Part shown: positions 35,598 to 46,951 of the stretch, piece after piece
How positions within the stretch are numbered: the stretch's first letter is position 1
Layout of the letters: each line of letters opens with the position of its first letter
Source of the DNA: CAIVVT01 sp963838205
GTDB taxonomy: Bacteria; Acidobacteriota; Terriglobia; Bryobacterales; Bryobacteraceae
Direction: 5' to 3'
Assembly: GCA_963838205.1 (NCBI GenBank)
Contig: CAWIQF010000017.1
Coordinates: forward strand, 62,001 to 126,000
DNA length: 64,000 nt
The notes under the pieces: generated by a model
Seen by the model: only the letters and a program-made list of their open reading frames with translations
Told to the model about the DNA's origin: nothing
Databases searched by the model: none
Program-made: the position numbers and the translations under genes

Positions 35598-35733
35598 TCT
35601 TTCTATTGTATTGCCGGGGATGAGTCTTCGACCAGGGTCCTCGGCGCTGGCGGGACAATGACACCGGCGTCACCGGCAGCAATTGCAAGCGCGGGCCTTC
35701 GCCACTCTCCTTCTGGTTAGCCTTTGCCTTGCT

Positions 35734-36603
35734 TCAGTAATTCATCACGCGCCGCACATACTCCCGGCTGATTCGGAAGCTCGCGCCATACGAGCGTGTG
35801 GGCACGAAATCGCGTTCGTGCGCCAATTCGATCACCAGGTCGCCCGCGAAGTTAATCTTGTGGAGCACGCGGCCAATTGCGGCGAAGTCCGTGTCGCCTT
35901 CGCCCATCGCCTCCACCCACCTGCCGTCCGCCTTCTGGTCGCGCAGGTGCGCGAAAATCATGCGATCGCGATGGCGCCAGATGAAATCCACCGGATCCAC
36001 TTTCGCACGCACAAGCCAGTTGAGATCCGGGCCGAGTTTGATATCGGGCACGCGGGCCAGCGTGCCGTTGAGGTCGTACTCGTTGTCGCGGACTTCGTAA
36101 GTGTGATTGTGCAGGTTCGGGACCACGCCGTGATCGGCGCACGTCTTCTGGATCTCGCGGAGCACGCCGGCCTGCACGTCGAACTCAGCATCGGTCTTCC
36201 TTCGTCCCGCGTCGCCCACGCTGATGCCTAGGGTTCGGCCTCCCACCTGGGCCAGTCGGGCGATCAGCGTCTGTCCTTCGGCCACGATCTTCTCCGCTTC
36301 CTCGCGCTTCCACATATTCGCGCCCCACGACGTCCCGAGCACCGGCAACGCGTAACGCTTCGACAGTTCTTGAATGCGCGCGACCGAGTCGTCTTTCAGC
36401 AACAGCGGATGCATCAATTCGATGGCGTCGATGCCCGCCGCTCCGAGCTCTCGGAAGATCTGCTCGACCACCGGCGTGGGATCGTATTTCGGCTGAGAGG
36501 CCGCGTACACCCAGGGGTGCGCGCCGACGGTAATTTTCCGGGTCTCGGCCGCACCCAAAACGGCCAGGGAAGGGAAGCAATAGAGGAAGTCGCGTCGGTT
36601 CAT
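35734..36603 (-). CDS. Sugar-phosphate isomerase/epimerase-like TIM-barrel protein with Tat-like signal
   Basis: 289 residues from the ATG at 36603, giving MNRRDFLYCFPSLAVLGAAE, a twin-arginine-like (RRDF) signal. The xylose-isomerase-like barrel shows GIDAIELMHPL, LPVLGTSWGAN, VVPNLHNHTYEV (metal His/Glu region), LGPDLNWLVRA, MIFAHLRDQ and a terminal FVIELAHERDF-like strand (DLVIELAHERDF). Such proteins isomerise keto sugars or act on inositols; many Acidobacteriota homologues carry Tat signals. Stand-alone gene. Confidence 0.82.
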   Translation of the reverse strand: MNRRDFLYCFPSLAVLGAAETRKITVGAHPWVYAASQPKYDPTPVVEQIFRELGAAGIDAIELMHPLLLKDDSVARIQELSKRYALPVLGTSWGANMWKREEAEKIVAEGQTLIARLAQVGGRTLGISVGDAGRRKTDAEFDVQAGVLREIQKTCADHGVVPNLHNHTYEVRDNEYDLNGTLARVPDIKLGPDLNWLVRAKVDPVDFIWRHRDRMIFAHLRDQKADGRWVEAMGEGDTDFAAIGRVLHKINFAGDLVIELAHERDFVPTRSYGASFRISREYVRRVMNY

Positions 36604-36868
36604 GGTGGGACTGTGCCTGCTCGGCGAGCATATCAGGTTCAATCCGCGCTGATCTACTCATGCCCGCTCACACTCATGCCCGCTCACACATTGCTCCTTC
36701 ATCCTTTCCCTCCGCACGGCCCGCACTGTCCAGGGGCGCTGGCACCGCTGGACGGCCGTGGAGGTGCAATGCCGTTTTACTGCGGCAGACCCTCCTCCGC
36801 CGCTCCTGCTTTCTGGCGGTCCCCATTTCCCGCTCTCGCGGTTCATCGCATGGAGTACACTATGCCCT

Positions 36869-37246
36869 ATGGCTGCCGACTTCGCCGTCGTATTCGCCGC
36901 ATTGAAACCGGTGCTTGGGAAACATGCGGATCGTCTGGCCGTGAAGGCCGACACGCCCACGCAGTACACCCTCGTCACGAGGTGCGCTTCGCCCTTCCCA
37001 CAACATAAAGGGCAGCCCCTGTATTTCGGCTCGGTGCTTCTGGGCAAGGCGTACGTGAGCTTTCATCTGGTGCCGATTTATATGTGTCCGGAGCTCCAGA
37101 AGAGCGTTTCGCCCGCGTTGAAGAAGCGCATGCAAGGCAAGGCGTGCTTCAACTTCAAGACGGAACCGGTCCCCGAGCTGATCGCCGACCTGGCACGGCT
37201 GACCGAGGCGGCAATCAAGCTGTGGAGCGAAAAGAAGTGGATCTGA
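36869..37246 (+). CDS. Conserved hypothetical protein, DUF1801-like
   Basis: 125 residues from MAADFAVVFAALKPVL. The fold-type pattern (helix, YFGSVLLGKAYVSFHLVPIYMCPEL strand pair, KACFNFKT, C-terminal helix with KLWSEKKW) resembles the DUF1801/YdhG-like small alpha/beta proteins. No catalytic motif. The ORF is open upstream to 36758, but that part is Pro-rich and unrelated. Function unknown. Confidence 0.7.
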   Translation: MAADFAVVFAALKPVLGKHADRLAVKADTPTQYTLVTRCASPFPQHKGQPLYFGSVLLGKAYVSFHLVPIYMCPELQKSVSPALKKRMQGKACFNFKTEPVPELIADLARLTEAAIKLWSEKKWI

Positions 37247-37379
37247 ACCGCGGCCCAGGCTGCAATGTTCTGCAAAGCCTTGCGAACTCAATCCATTAGA
37301 GACTGAACACGTCATTGACAAAACGGCCGCGCCGGGCGTCAAGCTGTGTCAAGCTGCCCCACCGGGGCGGGAATTGCGC

Positions 37380-37385
37380 TATAAT
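37380..37385 (+). promoter_or_regulatory. Possible -10 box upstream of the DEAD-box helicase
   Basis: TATAAT, a perfect -10 hexamer, lies 78 bases before the helicase ATG and leaves a leader of ~70 bases, typical of cold-inducible helicase mRNAs. No good -35 box is spaced 17 bases upstream (the sequence there is GC-rich), so the assignment is tentative. Confidence 0.45.
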
Positions 37386-37462
37386 ACAAAAAGTTGGAAG
37401 TTTGATTCGCCCCGCCTGCATTTTGCCGCCGGTCCGTTGATCCGCCTTCCCGTTTGAACAAC

Positions 37463-38764
<1,302 letters not shown>

Positions 38765-38847
38765 GCCAATACCGTTCGCTCAACAACATTTCTGCGCTCT
38801 TGCGTTTTGGCTGGTGCGGTCCTGGTGACATGCATCAGCCAGTAGTC

Positions 38848-39762
38848 TTATGGTTGCGGCTTCGACTCCGCTTCGATCAATTGGCGCTGTTCCTCGGCTT
38901 CTTTTTTCTGACCCAGCGCGAACAGGCCCTTCGCCAGGACACTCCGCGCTGAGCGGATTGTCAGGCTGTCGTTACCCTCGCCCGCCAGCGCCAGCCGCGC
39001 TTCGTCCACCGCCTGCGCAAAGTGCCCGGCCTTGTCGAATTGTTTGGCGAGTTCGAGGTGCACGGGTCCGAACGATGGCGCGTGGGCAAGAACCTCCTGC
39101 ACCAATTGCCGCGCCTGCTCTTGTTTTCCGGAAATGCTCAGGAAACGGGCGAATTGAATGGCCGAGCCTGGATCGAACGACTTGGACCGGCGGTTCACGT
39201 TCAGCGCTTTTTGGAAGGCGCTCTCCGCGTTTTCGGAATGGTCCAGCTTGTCCTCGCAAAGCCCCAACAACGTGTACATCTGTAGCAGCGCCTGGTCGTT
39301 GAGACCCGGCAGCGCCAGCGCCGTGCGCTCGTTCGCAGCGCACTCATTTTCCTTGTCGTTGAGGTACGCCCATTGCGCGTAATAATGGCGCGCTTCCGCA
39401 TCCCGCGGCATCGCTTCAACCGCGTGCGCCAGCAGCGCGCCTGCTTCTACGCTGTCCGCCCTGAGCTGGAACAGAACCTCGCCCAGATTCAGCGGCAGAC
39501 GCTGCGATTCGGGTTTGGCGCGCACGCCCGCCCGTAGCGTCCGCAGCGCATCCTCCGGCTTCCCTACGCTTTCATAGCAACGCGCCAACAGCACCCACAC
39601 GGCTTCGCCGGACTGCGGTTCCCGCTCGATCGCGGATCTCAGCTCCCGGATAGCGTCTTCGTAACGGTTCTGGCGCAACAGTTGTTCCACCGCGCCCAGC
39701 GTGGAAGACTCCGCTGGCGGCTGCTGCAGCGCGAGCAGCAGTGGCAGGATCGCGATCAACAT
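38848..39762 (-). CDS. TPR protein (last gene of the CRTAC1/TPR operon)
   Basis: 304 residues from MLIAILPLLLALQQPPAES, a short signal peptide; the longer ORF start at 39885 would overlap the upstream gene. At least six TPR-like units follow: DAIRELRSAIEREPQSGEA, DALRTLRAGVRAKPESQ, GALLAHAVEAMPRDAEA, NAESAFQKALNVNRRSK, LVQEVLAHAPSFGP, QAVDEARLALAGEGNDS. Likely a periplasmic scaffold. Starts 16 bases after the previous gene. Confidence 0.8.
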   Translation of the reverse strand: MLIAILPLLLALQQPPAESSTLGAVEQLLRQNRYEDAIRELRSAIEREPQSGEAVWVLLARCYESVGKPEDALRTLRAGVRAKPESQRLPLNLGEVLFQLRADSVEAGALLAHAVEAMPRDAEARHYYAQWAYLNDKENECAANERTALALPGLNDQALLQMYTLLGLCEDKLDHSENAESAFQKALNVNRRSKSFDPGSAIQFARFLSISGKQEQARQLVQEVLAHAPSFGPVHLELAKQFDKAGHFAQAVDEARLALAGEGNDSLTIRSARSVLAKGLFALGQKKEAEEQRQLIEAESKPQP

Positions 39763-39778
39763 TCGACGCGCGCCTCCG

Positions 39779-40927
39779 TCATTTTGCACTCTTCCTTTGA
39801 TCCGCGCGGACCTGTTCCAGTCGCCGCACAATCTGCTCTTGCTCTGTCCCGGCGGCCAGCGCGCGTACGTAGCACTGCTCCGCATCCTGGGGCCGGTTCA
39901 ACGCCCGGTAGGCATCGCCCAGCATGACCAGAAAATCCTGCCGCTGCTCAATGCGCAGAGCTGCTTCCAGCGTCGCAGCCAGCTTCGTGAAGTCACCGGA
40001 GGAACGATAACGCATCGCTTCCTCCTGAAGCGCGCGAAAGCGCGCCAGGTCGTCGTTCATTGTTTGTTCCAGCTCTGCCAATTGCCGCTCATTCAGCTGC
40101 GCCTTGTCCGGTTCGCCGGTCGCGCGATACAGGCGGCTCAGAAGCCACAACGCCGCCCGCCGGTCGCGCAGGTCCGCCACGTGTTCGGCGGCTTCGCGCG
40201 CCGCGGCGAGGGCCTCGGGAAACCGGCGCAGATTATACAAGCACGTCGCCGCGCCCAGTGACGCTTCGGGCGAAGCCGGCTCGCGCTTCAGCACATCCCG
40301 GAATTCGCCGAGAGCCGGCTCAGCCTGACCCGCGCCAGCCAGCGCGCGCGCATGGCCAACCATCGCCTGGACCGACTGCGGCTGCAGTGCCAGCGAGGCT
40401 GCGAACTCTTTGGCGGCCGCGTCGTAGTCCTGGTTCAACAGATGCAGCTGTCCCAGCCAGTAGTGCGCGCGAGCATCGGAGGCTTCCAAAGTCACGGCCC
40501 GTTCGAGCGCGGAGCGGGCCTCGGCCCCGGTTTGTCCATTCTCGACTTCGAACATGCCGAGCAGCCGGAAACTCGCGGCGAAATCGTTGTCCGAGCGCAC
40601 CGCTTTTCTCAGTTGCACAATGGCTTCAGCCGGCTTTCCGGAGAGCCCCAGTGCCGCCCCGTACAGCGCCCGCGCTTCCACCATCTGTGGATCGATTTGC
40701 AACGCCCGGTCAAACGAGTCTACCGCCGCCAGGTAGTCCTTCGCGTTGAATTCGCACTGCCCCTGCGCGAACGGAATTGCTGCGCTGTGCGGGTGCGCGG
40801 CCGCAAGCTGCCGGAATACGGGAACGGCCTCCATGCAACGGCCTTCAGCCGCCAGTTGCCGCGCGTGCTCGAAACGCGCCTGATCCGGATCGGCCTGCCA
40901 CAGCATCATCAATATGAACCAGATCAT
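39779..40927 (-). CDS. TPR protein (second gene of the CRTAC1/TPR operon)
   Basis: 382 residues; short hydrophobic start (MIWFILMMLWQ). About nine TPR units (EAVPVFRQLAAAHPHSA, AAVDSFDRALQIDPQMVEA, EARSALERAVTLEASDARA, AAKEFAASLALQPQSVQA, ALGEFRDVLKREPASPEAS). The start codon overlaps the stop of the upstream CRTAC1 gene (ATGA at 40924-40927), so translation is coupled. Probably helps present or assemble the FG-GAP protein outside the membrane. Confidence 0.82.
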   Translation of the reverse strand: MIWFILMMLWQADPDQARFEHARQLAAEGRCMEAVPVFRQLAAAHPHSAAIPFAQGQCEFNAKDYLAAVDSFDRALQIDPQMVEARALYGAALGLSGKPAEAIVQLRKAVRSDNDFAASFRLLGMFEVENGQTGAEARSALERAVTLEASDARAHYWLGQLHLLNQDYDAAAKEFAASLALQPQSVQAMVGHARALAGAGQAEPALGEFRDVLKREPASPEASLGAATCLYNLRRFPEALAAAREAAEHVADLRDRRAALWLLSRLYRATGEPDKAQLNERQLAELEQTMNDDLARFRALQEEAMRYRSSGDFTKLAATLEAALRIEQRQDFLVMLGDAYRALNRPQDAEQCYVRALAAGTEQEQIVRRLEQVRADQRKSAK

Positions 40928-42624
40928 GCCGGCGGCTCCCTGACCACCAGGATGCGATCGGGCTTGATGTCATGCAGAACCTGTTTCACTCCGCTGGGCC
41001 AGCGCACTTCCAACTCGCGCACAAGTGTGCTGCCGCCCAGACCGAAATGCACCCGGCTGTCACTCGATGAAGCATATCCGACGCTGGTGGTCGCTTCGTT
41101 CCACTGCGTGTGTCCCGCATCGTCCACCAGCCGCAGTTGCGCGCCCAGACCCATGCGATTACTTCGCGAACCGATGAGCCGCACCAGCAGCCAGTGATTC
41201 TGATTGGCCGAAACATTTCGCAGGATTTGCGGAGCTCCGCCCAGCACGCTGACGACAGCGTCGATCCGCCCGTCGTTGTCGAGATCGCCGAACGCCACGC
41301 CTCGATGCGGCGCTGCCTTTTGAAAGCCGTCGCCGGCCAACGCGCTGACGTCCTCGAACGTGCTTCCGCCAAGGTTTCTGAATACCGCATTCGGTTCCGC
41401 GTAGGTCCGGCCGTCGTGATACTCCTCCACCGTATCCAGCACATTCGAGCGTGCGACAAACAAGTCCTTCCAACCGTCGTTATCGAAATCCATGATGCCG
41501 TTGCCCCACCCCGACATCTTCACGGTAGAGCGGCCGAGCCCGCTCGACATGGTCGCGGAAAAGAAGGTCTTGCCGAGCCCTAGATAAAGCGGGAACGTCT
41601 CGCGCTCCACCGCCGTATGCCAGATGTCCGGCCGCCCATCGTTATTGACGTCGCGAAAATCCGAGCCCATCCCCGACAGGGCGTTGCCCGAGTCGTTGTA
41701 GGCCACGCCCGCTTCCACGCCGATCTCTTCAAATCTCTTGCCCCCGAGATTGTGGAATAGGAAATTCGGGCTGGCATCGTTCGCGACAAAGGCATCCATA
41801 TAACCATCGCCGTCGAAATCCGCAAAGGATACGCTCATCCCGCGTCCCATACTCCGCGCGATGCCTGTCTCTTCCGAGACATCGGTGAAATGCCCGTTGC
41901 CGTCGTTCCGGTAAAGAGTATTGTGGAGCGGTTCGTAGAATCGCGGATGGCAATACGCCCGCCCCATCCCCGGCGAAGCGCAAAAGGGGTCCGCGTTCAC
42001 CGACCAGACACAGTAGTTCACGACAAACAAATCGAGGCGCCCGTCATTGTTGTAGTCGAACCATCCCGCCCCCGTCGACCACATCTTCTTACCCTTATAC
42101 TGCGCGCCGCCGAGACCTGCACTCTCCGTGACATCCGTGAACGTGCCGTCACGGTTGTTGTGCAGCAGTTGGTTCCCGGTCACGTTGGAAACAAAGATAT
42201 CGGGGTAACCGTCGTTATCGTAATCGCCGACGGCCACGCCCATTCCATAACCATTGCCCTTCACGCCGGCCTTCTCTGTGACGTCGGTGAACGTCCCATC
42301 GTGATTGTTGTGGAACAGGCGGTTCCAGTACGCCGGCGACGTCTTGATCAGGGAAGGAATCTCGGCTCCGTTGACCAAAAACACGTCCAGGTAACCATCC
42401 TGGTCGTAGTCCAGCAGGGCCACGCCCGCGACCATTGTCTCGATTTGATTCTTGTTGGGAGTCGGACTGTTGCGTGTAATGAAGCGCAGATTGCTGGTTG
42501 CGGAAACGTCCGCAAACCGGATCGTGCTGGTCTCGCTACCATGAAAAACGGCCGCAATCGCCACAAAAACGACGATTACGGCCGCCCATCGCATGACACC
42601 CACTCTACTAAATGCTCTGCTCAA
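40924..42624 (-). CDS. CRTAC1-family FG-GAP/VCBS repeat protein with ASPIC/UnbV C-terminus
   Basis: 566 residues; an N-terminal hydrophobic segment (WAAVIVVFVAIAAVFHG) anchors or exports it; an alternative ATG lies at 42594. Repeated calcium-binding FG-GAP blades: LLDYDQDGYLDVFLVNG, VGDYDNDGYPDIFVSN, FDYNNDGRLDLFVVN, FADFDGDGYMDAFVAN, FRDVNNDGRPDIW. The ASPIC/UnbV domain (~480-550) has NHWLLVRLIGSRSNRMGLGAQ and VHFGLGGSTLVRELEVRWPSG. Common in Acidobacteriota beside TPR proteins. Likely an extracytoplasmic beta-propeller adhesion or binding protein. Confidence 0.9.
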   Translation of the reverse strand: MSRAFSRVGVMRWAAVIVVFVAIAAVFHGSETSTIRFADVSATSNLRFITRNSPTPNKNQIETMVAGVALLDYDQDGYLDVFLVNGAEIPSLIKTSPAYWNRLFHNNHDGTFTDVTEKAGVKGNGYGMGVAVGDYDNDGYPDIFVSNVTGNQLLHNNRDGTFTDVTESAGLGGAQYKGKKMWSTGAGWFDYNNDGRLDLFVVNYCVWSVNADPFCASPGMGRAYCHPRFYEPLHNTLYRNDGNGHFTDVSEETGIARSMGRGMSVSFADFDGDGYMDAFVANDASPNFLFHNLGGKRFEEIGVEAGVAYNDSGNALSGMGSDFRDVNNDGRPDIWHTAVERETFPLYLGLGKTFFSATMSSGLGRSTVKMSGWGNGIMDFDNDGWKDLFVARSNVLDTVEEYHDGRTYAEPNAVFRNLGGSTFEDVSALAGDGFQKAAPHRGVAFGDLDNDGRIDAVVSVLGGAPQILRNVSANQNHWLLVRLIGSRSNRMGLGAQLRLVDDAGHTQWNEATTSVGYASSSDSRVHFGLGGSTLVRELEVRWPSGVKQVLHDIKPDRILVVREPPA

Positions 42625-42675
42625 AATACCACCGGGCGGGTGCTGCGCTCACAAATAGTCGTCTCTAAAATGCAC

Positions 42676-42700
42676 GCACCGGGCCGTAGGGGCCCGGTGC
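42676..42700 (-). terminator. Intrinsic terminator-like hairpin after the TonB receptor gene
   Basis: Perfect 10-bp stem GCACCGGGCC / GGCCCGGTGC with a five-base loop, 26 bases beyond the TonB gene's stop. On the minus strand the stem is followed, after a few bases, by ATTTTA, a short T-run. It also separates that transcript from the downstream CRTAC1 operon. Confidence 0.7.
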
Positions 42701-42725
42701 ATGCGGTTGTTCGGAATTGGGCGCG

Positions 42726-45700
42726 TCAGAAGACGAAGCGCGCCGACAACTGAATCGCGCGCGGCGAGTTGCCCGCGTTCGTAATCAGCCCGAAGAGTGA
42801 CGTGCCGAGGTCGTTGTTGTAAGAACCGAAACCTCGGATATTGAAAGCGTTCTGAGCTTCCGCGCGGACCTGGAAGTATCTCTTCTCAGAGCCGACGTAG
42901 AAGTTCTTCATCAGAGAAAGGTCCATCTGATAAAACGAAGGATTGCGCAGGCTGGGATCGTCAAACGGGAGATTACCGGCGACGAAGTTCTGCGCCGTGA
43001 CCATGTTGGCGGCGTTGAACCTGCTGATACCCGTTGACGGATTTTGCGATGGCCCCACCAGCGACCCGCTGTCGCCCGTGTAAGCCGGATTGCCGAGGTT
43101 GTGATTGCTGGTCGCGTAGCTTCCGTATGTAGTCTCGACCAGGATGGTGTTATTGGTGTTGATATTGGTCGTACCCCACCATTGGACAGGCGTCCCGCTC
43201 ACGTAGGTGTAGTTGCCCGCAAACTGCCAGCCCCCGGCGATCCGGTCCGCAATCTTCTCGGGTGTCGTGGATGGCGTGCCCATCCAATGTCTGCCTTGTC
43301 CGAATGGAAGCTGATACAGGAACGTCACGACCAGGCGGTTGGGCTGGTCCGCCGCGCTCAAGCCCCAAGTCGACTGGAATGGGTAGATACTCTGATTTCT
43401 CTTTCCGTTAATTCCTTCGGCGTCCTGACCGCTGCCGGAGCTGGCTTCGGGACCGCCGACGTCGTCGAGCGCATGGCTATACGTATAGTTCAGCAGGAAA
43501 GTGAGCCCATGCGACATCCGGTGTTCGAGGCGGAAGTTGAACGCATTAAAGGTCGAGGAACCCGCATTCGTTCCCAGTACCGTGACCGTTCCGTATTGCG
43601 GATATGGGTATTCGAGAATGCCGGCCAGCATGCTCGGGCCAACAGTTGAAGTACTCAGCGTCTGACCGGCGTTCGGCGATGCCATCGGAGTCGTCATGAC
43701 GCCGGAATAGGCAGGCGTGAACAGGCTTGCGGGGTACATGCTGATATTTTCGGGCGCCAAAAGGCCCAATCCGCGATTGCCCGACCAGCCTGCTTCCAAG
43801 ACCCAGCCTAAGGGAAGCTCGCGCTGTACACTGATCCCCCAGTTGTACTCTCGGGGCATGTGCATGTTCTGACTGTAAGCGGTAACCCCAGGAGGATTGG
43901 CGCTTTCCTGGTTGGTGAGCAGCGTGTCGCGTGAGTACTCGGTGATCATGCCGGGCAGCGGGAAGGGGTTGGCCCAGGACGAGATGAAGTGCTTGATCCC
44001 GTCGTTCGAGGGGTGCCAACCGGCGTTCGCCGCGGCGCTGAGGGGCAGGCTCTCGTTGCTGCTGGAGAAGCCGCCCGCGTCGCCCGTCGTGGGCAGGTAC
44101 ATCAATCCGCCGGATGCGCGCAGCACGGTCTTTTTGTCGATCTGGTAGGCCAGGCCCAGGCGTGGGGCGAACTGGTGCGAATCGATGCCCTGGAAATTCC
44201 GCGAGGGGAAGGCTGGCGTGTTCGGGAGCTCAACGGCGCCGTTCGGCATGCCGTTGACCCAGCTCGGAGCCGGAGTGCTCGCCGGCAAGCCGGCAGCGGC
44301 CAGAGCCCCGGCCCAGGTGTAACCCGAGTTGATCGTGAACAGGCTCGGTGCGTTCTGATCCCAGAAGTAAATCTTGTCGTGGCGCTCGGTCGTCGGGCCT
44401 TCCCGGTCCCAGCGCAAGCCGACGTTGACCGTCAGCTTCGAATTCACCTTGAAATCGTCCTGGATGAACGCGGCGTTGTAGTTCACGTTCATCGCGCGCG
44501 TCGAATAGCCTTGGATCGTCGCCCAATCGTCGAGGCCCAGCTCCATCGCGCCCAGTGAGTTGGGAACGCTTTGGGCCGAGCTGAAGCCGTGGTCGCCCGA
44601 TTCTGACGCCACCGGGTTGCCGTCGAAGGTGAAGGGGTTGTATCCGCCCTTGTTCAGGAAGTTGTCGTAATACCGGCGGCTCTCCCAACCGAATTTCAGG
44701 GTGTGACGATTCAGCAGCTTCGTGCCGGTGATGCCAAAATCGTACGTCGTCGGGATAGCGACGGTCTCGGACGGCGAGTTGCCGTAGTACCCGCAGCACA
44801 TCCCAAAGTCTTCCTGGATGGTCGGAATCGAGCTGCTTCCGAGGATCGCCTGGATTTCGGGATTTAGATGCAGCGAAGCTGCGTTGAAACCAGCGGGCAG
44901 CGTGGAGCCCGCGTCGTTCGGATCGTGAATCACCGAACCCCGCACGTTGAACAGTAAAGTGGGCGTGGCAGTCCAGTCGTAATTCACGCTCCCATTCAAC
45001 GCGCCGGCGACGCGGGTGGTGTTCGCCGTGAACAGCGGGCCGCCCACTCGGGACTGGCCGCCGCTCTGGTTGTAGGTAATGTAATGGATAAACAGCTTCT
45101 GGTTGTCCGTGATCACCTGGTCGAGACGCGTACCGAAACGGAAAGTGTTATTGAGAGTGTTCTGGAAACCCTGGTAGTTGTTCCCGCTGGTGAATCCTCC
45201 CGTACTCGGCCGGTTGGGCAACGGGAGATCCGCTAGAATGGCCGCCGTCGTCGGGTCGATCTGCGCGGCCGGAACGGTCTTGCCATCGCCGCCCAGCAGC
45301 GTCAGGCGGCTATAGTTTCCGTCCGCGTTGGGCGTTGTGGCATAGTTTCCATTCGGGTCGTACATCATCGTCGAGTAGCCGCCGGCAACGGTGTTTTCAA
45401 AGTTCCCGTTGCGTTGATCCTGATTGGGCACAGTCATCAGGACCACATTGCCCGCCTGGTTGTACCTGTAGTACTCGTTGTCGACGAAGAAGAAGGTCCG
45501 GTTCTTGCCGTTGTAGATCTTGGGGATCGACACCGGCCCGCCCAGGGTGAAGCCGTAATCGTTCTGGCGGAAGTGCACCTTGGGGTTGCCGACGGCATTC
45601 TGATACCACGAGTTGGCATCGAACATGTCGTTGAACATGTACTCGTACATGTCCCCGTGATAGCTGTTTGTCCCCGACTTGGTGACCAATTCAACGTAGC

Positions 45701-46391
45701 CGCCGGAGATCCTGCCGTACTCGGCCGAGATCCCGTTTGTGACGACCTTAAACTCCTGAACCGCGTCCATCGAGGGCGTCTGGTCCGAGATCGTGTGGCC
45801 ACGCCCGGAGGTCACGACATTTCCATCGACAAAGAAATCGATACTGCTGGTGCGGCCGCCGTTGATGTGAGTCGAGGCGCTGACGCCACCTTCGGAGCCT
45901 TGCACGTTTCCAGAAATGCGGATCAGATCGAACGGATTTCGGTCAATCTCCGGCAAATTCATAATGAAGTCGTTGTTGACGACTTCGCCGGTCTCCGCAT
46001 CCTCCGTCCGCATCGGGGGCGCTTCCCCGGTGACCGTGACGGTCTCCGTGGGCGAGCCGATGTCGAGTTTTATGTTGATTGCGAGTTTATCGTCAACCTG
46101 GACGACGATGCCGGAGGAAACATATTTCTTGAATCCAGGCACTTCCACGCTGATCTGATACATGCCCGGGGGCAGTTGAGCGGCGAGGTACCTTCCATCT
46201 CCTAGCGAAGCGCTATGGGAAGCGATATTAGTCGCCGTGTTCGTTACTGTTACCTTGGCGTTGGGCACCACTGCCCCAGCCGGATCCTGGATTGAACCCC
46301 CAATGGATCCATAGCCCGCCTGGCCAAATACCGGTCGTGGCACGGACGCCAAAATCGCCAAAGCGATCACGGCGATCCAATGTTTTTTCAT
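42726..46391 (-). CDS. Oar-like TonB-dependent outer-membrane receptor
   Basis: 1221 residues from the ATG at 46391, with an AAAGGAA ribosome-binding site and a signal peptide (KKHWIAVIALAILASVPRPVFGQ). Domains: carboxypeptidase-regulatory-like beta-sandwich (~25-115, GSIGGSIQDPAGAVVPNAKV), plug (~120-240, EIDRNPFDLIRISGNVQG), then a long beta-barrel ending in RAIQLSARFVF with a C-terminal aromatic, as needed for BamA insertion. Takes up large glycans or siderophores with TonB energy, or acts in adhesion. The ORF is open 83 codons upstream without signal character. Confidence 0.9.
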   Translation of the reverse strand: MKKHWIAVIALAILASVPRPVFGQAGYGSIGGSIQDPAGAVVPNAKVTVTNTATNIASHSASLGDGRYLAAQLPPGMYQISVEVPGFKKYVSSGIVVQVDDKLAINIKLDIGSPTETVTVTGEAPPMRTEDAETGEVVNNDFIMNLPEIDRNPFDLIRISGNVQGSEGGVSASTHINGGRTSSIDFFVDGNVVTSGRGHTISDQTPSMDAVQEFKVVTNGISAEYGRISGGYVELVTKSGTNSYHGDMYEYMFNDMFDANSWYQNAVGNPKVHFRQNDYGFTLGGPVSIPKIYNGKNRTFFFVDNEYYRYNQAGNVVLMTVPNQDQRNGNFENTVAGGYSTMMYDPNGNYATTPNADGNYSRLTLLGGDGKTVPAAQIDPTTAAILADLPLPNRPSTGGFTSGNNYQGFQNTLNNTFRFGTRLDQVITDNQKLFIHYITYNQSGGQSRVGGPLFTANTTRVAGALNGSVNYDWTATPTLLFNVRGSVIHDPNDAGSTLPAGFNAASLHLNPEIQAILGSSSIPTIQEDFGMCCGYYGNSPSETVAIPTTYDFGITGTKLLNRHTLKFGWESRRYYDNFLNKGGYNPFTFDGNPVASESGDHGFSSAQSVPNSLGAMELGLDDWATIQGYSTRAMNVNYNAAFIQDDFKVNSKLTVNVGLRWDREGPTTERHDKIYFWDQNAPSLFTINSGYTWAGALAAAGLPASTPAPSWVNGMPNGAVELPNTPAFPSRNFQGIDSHQFAPRLGLAYQIDKKTVLRASGGLMYLPTTGDAGGFSSSNESLPLSAAANAGWHPSNDGIKHFISSWANPFPLPGMITEYSRDTLLTNQESANPPGVTAYSQNMHMPREYNWGISVQRELPLGWVLEAGWSGNRGLGLLAPENISMYPASLFTPAYSGVMTTPMASPNAGQTLSTSTVGPSMLAGILEYPYPQYGTVTVLGTNAGSSTFNAFNFRLEHRMSHGLTFLLNYTYSHALDDVGGPEASSGSGQDAEGINGKRNQSIYPFQSTWGLSAADQPNRLVVTFLYQLPFGQGRHWMGTPSTTPEKIADRIAGGWQFAGNYTYVSGTPVQWWGTTNINTNNTILVETTYGSYATSNHNLGNPAYTGDSGSLVGPSQNPSTGISRFNAANMVTAQNFVAGNLPFDDPSLRNPSFYQMDLSLMKNFYVGSEKRYFQVRAEAQNAFNIRGFGSYNNDLGTSLFGLITNAGNSPRAIQLSARFVF

Positions 46392-46951
46392 GGACCGATT
46401 CCTTTCTTGTTTCGTGGAGCCGTTTTGGCTTCGGATCGCCGCGGGCTGCTTTGGTGCAACCAGCCAGCACGCACCGGCGCACCCGCCCGGCGAAGCCTTC
46501 GCGCACTCCCACCTTTTCGCGCACACACCTAAGCTCCTCCGAACCCGCAGACAAGCGAGCGGAGAATCCCCGGCCAATGCGATGTTCTCAACTTGCCTCG
46601 TTTCCGATTCGCGTTCAAGGGAGCTAGCCGTGAGCATCACTGTTAATCGCCTGTGAATTGTCCGTAAAATACTTATAGATAAGGCTTTATAGCCAATTCA
46701 ATAGGGCCGTGAATAGGCCTGTGAATCGGTAGCCGATCCCCCGACGGAAACGTTGTTCGCGTTGAGATTCCCCACAGACACACGCCTTGGCGGCGCGCCT
46801 GGCAGCACGGACCGGCGCACCGCTGGCGCACCCGAGCCGGTCGCTTTTCGCCTTCGTTTCCTGTAGAATCCGCAGTGGGTCGGTCTGGTTCAGCCCGAGT
46901 AATCGTGAACAAGTTGGCCGAAGTCGCTCGGCCCGGAAACGAATCCGCGTT
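46392..46951. other. Divergent intergenic region between the TonB receptor and winged-helix regulator
   Basis: About 560 bases between two diverging genes, so both promoters should be here. I could not assign a convincing -10/-35 pair or operator. The open frame upstream of the regulator extends to 46787 and is Arg/Ser-rich, unlike a structured domain. Nothing else was seen. Confidence 0.45.

Noticed and set aside
44230..44799. 189-residue minus-strand frame
   Set aside because: Out-of-frame shadow inside the TonB receptor gene.
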